This document shows positions 27,088-31,190 of a DNA stretch of 31,190 nt, in pieces. Both the position numbers and the translations under genes were made by a program. Numbering within the stretch: the stretch's first letter is position 1; the number at the start of each line of letters is the position of its first letter. This DNA is from a virus: positions 1 through 31,190 of IMG/VR virus record IMGVR_UViG_3300030102_006776. One strand, 5' to 3'. The notes under the pieces are model-generated. The model was not told the DNA's origin. It worked only from the letters and a program-made list of their open reading frames with translations, and did no database searches.

Positions 27088-27983
27088 GAGATTTTCGACC
27101 CACAGGTGGCGAGAGGCTATTTCATTGTCCTGAATGTAAACACCACAAAAACAAACTTTCTGTCAACATCGAGCGAGACAAGTTTCAATGTTGGCACTGC
27201 GGCTATGCAGGTAGAAAGATTTATCGCCTTATTCGCAGGTTTGGTTCTTTTACAGACCAACAAGCATGGCGAGAGATTTCAAATGACATTGACTTATCTC
27301 TTTTTGATGAGTTGTTCAACGAGGAAAAATACGAAGAAGTAGAACAAGTAATCGACTTACCAGAGCATTTTATCTTTTTAGGGCGCTCAGACTTGCCGAT
27401 GTCATCATTGCCTCCAAGACATTACCTTGCAAAGCGAGGTGTCACAATGGATGAAATACTATTCTGGAAGATTGGCTATTGTCCGTGGGGCGAATACAAA
27501 GACCGAATTGTTGTGCCATCTTTCAATAAAAACGGTGACCCAAACTTTTTCGTAAGCAGGACTTACAAATCATCTTGGGCAAAGTATAAAAACCCAAATG
27601 TAAGCAAGGATATTATTTTCAACGAACTTTACTTGGATTTTGATCAAGAGGTTGTGTTAGTAGAAGGAGTTTTTGACGCAATCGTAGCAGGCGAGAATGC
27701 AGTGCCTATTCTTGGTTCAACCCTCAAAGAACAAAGCAAACTATTTCAAAAGATTGTCCAGAGCGATACAGCAGTTTATTTTGCACTTGATCCAGATGCC
27801 GACACAAAAGCATACAAGATTATGCAGAAACTGTTACAATACGATGTTGACGTTTACAAGGTGGACCTTACTGGCTTCGCTGACGTTGGGGAAATGACCA
27901 TGGGTCAGTTCCAAGAAAGAAAAGGACAGGCAACTTGGGTAAACCCTGATAGCCTATTGGCTATGCAAGTCGCTTGTATTTAG
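27054..27983 (+). CDS. DnaG-like DNA primase, short form
   Basis: A 309-residue primase that would make RNA primers at the phage replication fork. I choose ATG 27054 over the in-frame TTG at 27024 because the protein then starts just before the zinc domain. An N-terminal zinc ribbon has cysteines 25, 28, 46 and 49 (CPEC and CWHC); many DnaG proteins have Cys-His plus Cys-Cys here. Next comes the RNA polymerase core: KRGV, IGYCPW, RIVVPSFNKNGDPNFFVSRT, KYKNP (about 128-181). The TOPRIM fold follows with LVEGVFDAI (E204), ALDPDAD (D246, D248) and FADVGE. The protein stops soon after TOPRIM, so it lacks the helicase-binding domain of bacterial DnaG and the fused helicase of T7 gp4; a separate helicase is expected elsewhere. 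It overlaps the resolvase gene by 34 bases. Confidence 0.9.
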   Translation: MEKVTILRRVLGDFRPTGGERLFHCPECKHHKNKLSVNIERDKFQCWHCGYAGRKIYRLIRRFGSFTDQQAWREISNDIDLSLFDELFNEEKYEEVEQVIDLPEHFIFLGRSDLPMSSLPPRHYLAKRGVTMDEILFWKIGYCPWGEYKDRIVVPSFNKNGDPNFFVSRTYKSSWAKYKNPNVSKDIIFNELYLDFDQEVVLVEGVFDAIVAGENAVPILGSTLKEQSKLFQKIVQSDTAVYFALDPDADTKAYKIMQKLLQYDVDVYKVDLTGFADVGEMTMGQFQERKGQATWVNPDSLLAMQVACI

Positions 27984-27990
27984 GAGAAAA

Positions 27991-30900
27991 ATGAATTTGA
28001 ATTATAAAATCGCACACATCTCTGATACACATATCAGAAACCTGAAATATCACAAAGAGTATCGTGCCGTATTCAAAAAGATCTATGAATCTCTGCGAGA
28101 GCAAAAGCCTGACGCTATTGTTCACTGTGGAGACTTGGCTCACACCAAGGTCCACTTGTCACCAGAGTATTTTGATCTTGCTTCAGATTTTTTGAAGAAT
28201 CTAGCGGACATAGCGCCCCTTATTATTATTCCCGGTAACCACGATGGTAATTTACGAAACACGGCGCGACAGGACGCTATAACCCCCTTAGTGACCGCGT
28301 TAGATCACAAGCACATACACCTTCTTAGAGATTCCGGCGAATACGTTTGGGATTCTAACATTGTTTTCAATGTTTTGTCTGTTTTCGACCCTGAGAATTG
28401 GGTCAAGCCGACAAGAGAAGATAAAATTAACATTGCACTTTATCATGGTTCCATTTCAGGTTGCGAGACATCGCTTGGCTGGGTTATGGAACACGGTGAG
28501 AATGACGTGTCTATTTTTGAAGGACACGATTATGCAATGTTGGGAGACATCCATAAAACAAATCAAATCCTTGACGACCACGGTCGAGTGCGTTATGTTG
28601 GCTCGACCATTCAACAAGGTCATGCCGAGGAACTAGATAAGGGTTATCTTCTTTGGACAATCAATTCCAAGGATGATTGGGACGTTGAACTTTTTACGTT
28701 TAGAAACCCAAAACCTTTTATTACAATCGAGTTGACACAAAAAGGACGCATCCCTAGAAACACCAAAATCCCCTTTGGTGCTAGAGTTCGTGTTGTCGCC
28801 AATACTAAACTACCAGTGGAAACAATTAGGAAAGCCACAGACGTGGTTAGAACCCGATTTAAGCCCGAAAGTCTTACTTTCCTTAACAGGGCTGGGGTAA
28901 GTTTATCTTCGGCGCATACAGACGATATTACGGAGCAAAATCTTAGAGACGTTCAAGTCCAACAAGAACTCATTCGTGATTACCTGAAAGACTACGAGCC
29001 AAGCGAAGAACTGTTAAAAGAAGTGTTTTCTATGAACGAACGTTTTAACAAGCAAGCGGAAGAAAATGAAGAAGTTGCCCGTAATGTGAACTGGTCGCTT
29101 AAGCACCTTGAGTGGGACAACCTATTCAATTATGGCGACAACAACAAACTAGACTTTGAGAATAATCGTGGTCTGGTAGGTATATTTGGTAAGAACTACT
29201 CGGGAAAGTCTTCTGTAGTAGACTCATTGCTTTATACGCTTTACAACTCGACATCTAAGAATGTCCGCAAGAATGTAAACATTATTAACGACCACAAACA
29301 AGATGGTCGAGGCAAAGTAAAGATCCAAGTTGGAACAAAACTTTACACAGTTGAGCGTTCCAGCGAGAAGTATGAAAGAAAACTTCGTGGACAGGTCACC
29401 ACAGAGGCTCGCACCGATGTGAAGTTTACTGTTAAGGATCTTGCCACAGGCGAAGAAGAGATTTTGGATGCAACAGATCGTAACAAGACTGATGCCAAGA
29501 TCCGTCATACCTTTGGTACAATGGAGGACTTTCTAACAACCTCCATGTCTTCGCAGTTAGGCGCACTTGACTTTATCAGCGAAGGCTCAACCAAGCGAAA
29601 AGAAATTCTTGCTAAGTTTTTGGACTTGGAGTTCTTTGACAAAAAGTTCCGCTTGGCTAAGAAAGAAAGTTCTGACACAAAGGGTTATCTAAAAAAATTA
29701 GAAACCTTTAATCTTGACGCTGATGAAGAAGCCATCGGCAATGAGCAAGATGAGGTGTTGTTCCTTATTGAACAAAAAGAAACAGCCTGCGAGGGTTATG
29801 AGAAAGAACTAAAAAAATTAAAAACAGTTCTGAAAGAAACTGAGGAAAAGATTGATTCCATCCCAGAAGAGATTATTGACGCAAAAGCCGTAAAAAGTTC
29901 TATCGCAACCAATGAGATCGTGATTGAAAACATTGATAGGAAAATTAATGGCTATAAACAAAAAATTGAAGATTCCCGTAATTTTTTGGAAAAAGCGGAA
30001 GAGGTTTTGCTACAGTTTAATGAACAAGAACTGTTAGAACAAGCCACAGAGGACGAAAAACTAAAAAAACAACTAGATGAACTGTTATCTGAAGCCGCCA
30101 ACTTAGAAAAGGACTTGGATAGATATAATAAACGGGTTGGTATCTTGGAGGAGATACCTTGCGGCGACAAGTACAAGACCTCTTGCAAGTTCATTACAAA
30201 TGCATTTGAAGCACAAGAATTAATTCCAGCAACAAATCTTTCTTTGGCTGTCGCAGAAGAAAAATCTATCGCCGTAGGAAAAAAGGTTGAGGAGTCCACA
30301 GCGCAGTATACCTTGGAGAAGATCACAAATACCAAGACTAAAATCTTGGAAACACAGCATACTATTACTTCTCTTCAGTTGCAAGTGAGCCAAGAACAGC
30401 AAAAAAGAACCTCATTGACGAAGAAGATAGAAGTCCTTCAGGAAAAGTTGGATTACTACGAAAAAAATAAGGAGGCGATCATTAATGGCGCTTTGCTTCG
30501 TACTCACAAAAAAGAAATAATTTGTGATATTAACACCGCTAAGTCAGAATGTAATAAATGCCGTGAACAATTGTTACAATTACACAAACAGGAAGGCTCT
30601 TTACAAGCACAGTTGGCTGAGAACCACAATAAACGGGCAGAACTAGAGAAAACCCGTCGTGAGTTCTCCGCATACGACCTTTTTATGAAGTGTATGCACC
30701 CGAATGGGATTGCATTTGGCATTATTAAAAATAAATTGCCACTAATCAACGAGGCAATCACTCAAGTATTGGCGAACGTGGTTGATTTTGAGATTTATTT
30801 TGAGGATAATGGCAGGAAACTGGATATCTTTATCCAACACAAGGAACAAGAAGCCCGTCCATTAGAGTTAGGCTCCGGTGCGGAGAAAACGCTCGCTGCA

Positions 30901-31143
30901 ATGGCTATTCGTATTGCATTATTAAATGTTAGTAATATGCCAAAATCAGATCTTTTTATTCTTGATGAGCCGGGAACAGCCCTTGATGCAAACAATATGG
31001 AAGGATTTACCAGAATCCTCGACATCTTGAGAGAGCATTTCAAGACTACGCTACTAATTACTCATATCGAAGGACTGAAAGATTCAGTTCAAAAAGTCAT
31101 TACCGTTGTACAACAAGATGGCTTTGCACATATCAACCAGTGA
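27991..31143 (+). CDS. Mre11-Rad50 (SbcD-SbcC, gp47-gp46) fused in one polypeptide
   Basis: A 1050-residue single chain joining nuclease and ATPase, which in T4 are separate genes 47 and 46. AGGAG at 27982-27986 overlaps the primase stop and sets the ATG. Residues 1 to about 360 are the Mre11/SbcD phosphoesterase: ISDTHI (D12, H14), CGDLAH (D48, H51), GNHD (N83, H84), YHGS (H152), EGHDYAMLGDIH (H179, H188). Residues about 367-1050 are Rad50/SbcC: Walker A GKNYSGKSS (K406), long coiled coil (about 560-905), a hook-like turn with C724 and C732, signature LELGSGAEK (958-966) and Walker B LFILDEP (D992, E993). Expected role: end resection and double-strand-break repair that feeds recombination-dependent replication. 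The reading frame is unbroken across the join. A further CNKC (854-857) is in the descending coil. Confidence 0.95.
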   Translation: MNLNYKIAHISDTHIRNLKYHKEYRAVFKKIYESLREQKPDAIVHCGDLAHTKVHLSPEYFDLASDFLKNLADIAPLIIIPGNHDGNLRNTARQDAITPLVTALDHKHIHLLRDSGEYVWDSNIVFNVLSVFDPENWVKPTREDKINIALYHGSISGCETSLGWVMEHGENDVSIFEGHDYAMLGDIHKTNQILDDHGRVRYVGSTIQQGHAEELDKGYLLWTINSKDDWDVELFTFRNPKPFITIELTQKGRIPRNTKIPFGARVRVVANTKLPVETIRKATDVVRTRFKPESLTFLNRAGVSLSSAHTDDITEQNLRDVQVQQELIRDYLKDYEPSEELLKEVFSMNERFNKQAEENEEVARNVNWSLKHLEWDNLFNYGDNNKLDFENNRGLVGIFGKNYSGKSSVVDSLLYTLYNSTSKNVRKNVNIINDHKQDGRGKVKIQVGTKLYTVERSSEKYERKLRGQVTTEARTDVKFTVKDLATGEEEILDATDRNKTDAKIRHTFGTMEDFLTTSMSSQLGALDFISEGSTKRKEILAKFLDLEFFDKKFRLAKKESSDTKGYLKKLETFNLDADEEAIGNEQDEVLFLIEQKETACEGYEKELKKLKTVLKETEEKIDSIPEEIIDAKAVKSSIATNEIVIENIDRKINGYKQKIEDSRNFLEKAEEVLLQFNEQELLEQATEDEKLKKQLDELLSEAANLEKDLDRYNKRVGILEEIPCGDKYKTSCKFITNAFEAQELIPATNLSLAVAEEKSIAVGKKVEESTAQYTLEKITNTKTKILETQHTITSLQLQVSQEQQKRTSLTKKIEVLQEKLDYYEKNKEAIINGALLRTHKKEIICDINTAKSECNKCREQLLQLHKQEGSLQAQLAENHNKRAELEKTRREFSAYDLFMKCMHPNGIAFGIIKNKLPLINEAITQVLANVVDFEIYFEDNGRKLDIFIQHKEQEARPLELGSGAEKTLAAMAIRIALLNVSNMPKSDLFILDEPGTALDANNMEGFTRILDILREHFKTTLLITHIEGLKDSVQKVITVVQQDGFAHINQ

Positions 31144-31152
31144 GGATGAAAA

Positions 31153-31190
31153 ATGTGTGGATGTGAAACATGTAAATGTGAAAAAATCTG
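31153..31190 (+). CDS. Start of a cysteine-rich small protein, cut by window edge
   Basis: After the Mre11-Rad50 stop, GAGGA (31142-31146) is followed 6 bases later by an ATG whose first residues are MCGCETCKCEKI, running off the window end. Four cysteines in eight residues (C-x-C-x-x-C-x-C) suggest a metal-binding knuckle. The alternative ATG at 31146 closes after six codons. The short visible length makes this tentative. Confidence 0.55.
   Translation, partial: MCGCETCKCEKI

Overview
The window is one strand-uniform, tightly packed block of genes from the genome of a tailed bacteriophage with a contractile tail (a myovirus-type phage distantly related to T4), or less likely from a prophage. 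The evidence is a recognisable baseplate core (gp25/gpW-like, then gp6/gpJ-like, then a giant protein containing a gpI/gp7-like segment), followed by a long run of large Asn/Ser/Thr-rich virion proteins, and then phage-type replication and recombination genes (RuvC-like resolvase, DnaG-like primase, Mre11/Rad50 nuclease). The DNA is AT-rich. All sixteen genes lie on the + strand, and most gaps are under 30 bases or are overlaps. No tRNA, CRISPR array, integrase, transposon or rho-independent terminator is visible. The host cannot be told from the sequence. The general look (LamG-bearing giant tail protein, many paralogous structural proteins) resembles large marine phages, but that is an impression and not a test result.

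Layout. 3-2030: 3' part of an unidentified protein with a hydrophobic C-terminal region. 2047-4227: baseplate wedge genes of gp25 and gp6 type. 4227-7132: two tandem paralogues with a jelly-roll-like N-terminal domain. 7132-15744: a 2870-residue protein that appears to be a hugely expanded gpI/gp7-like wedge protein carrying two concanavalin/LamG-like domains. 15760-23441: a 309-residue structural protein and two large unknown virion proteins (1249 and 992 residues). 23455-26528: a protein sharing its N-terminal module with the 309-residue one, then a second pair of paralogues (345 and 361 residues). 26542-31143: the DNA-metabolism module, with a RuvC-like nuclease, a short primase that overlaps it, and a single polypeptide joining the Mre11 (SbcD, gp47) nuclease to the Rad50 (SbcC, gp46) ATPase. 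31153-31190: the start of a cysteine-rich small protein cut by the window edge.

How it fits together. The first 26.5 kb would build the baseplate and the peripheral adhesion/decoration parts of the virion. The order gp25-gp6-gpI/gp7 matches P2 genes W-J-I and the functional T4 set 25-6-7. The last 4.6 kb would process recombination intermediates and prime DNA synthesis. The most notable items are the single-chain Mre11-Rad50 fusion, the giant lectin-domain wedge protein, and repeated use of duplicated modules among the structural genes.
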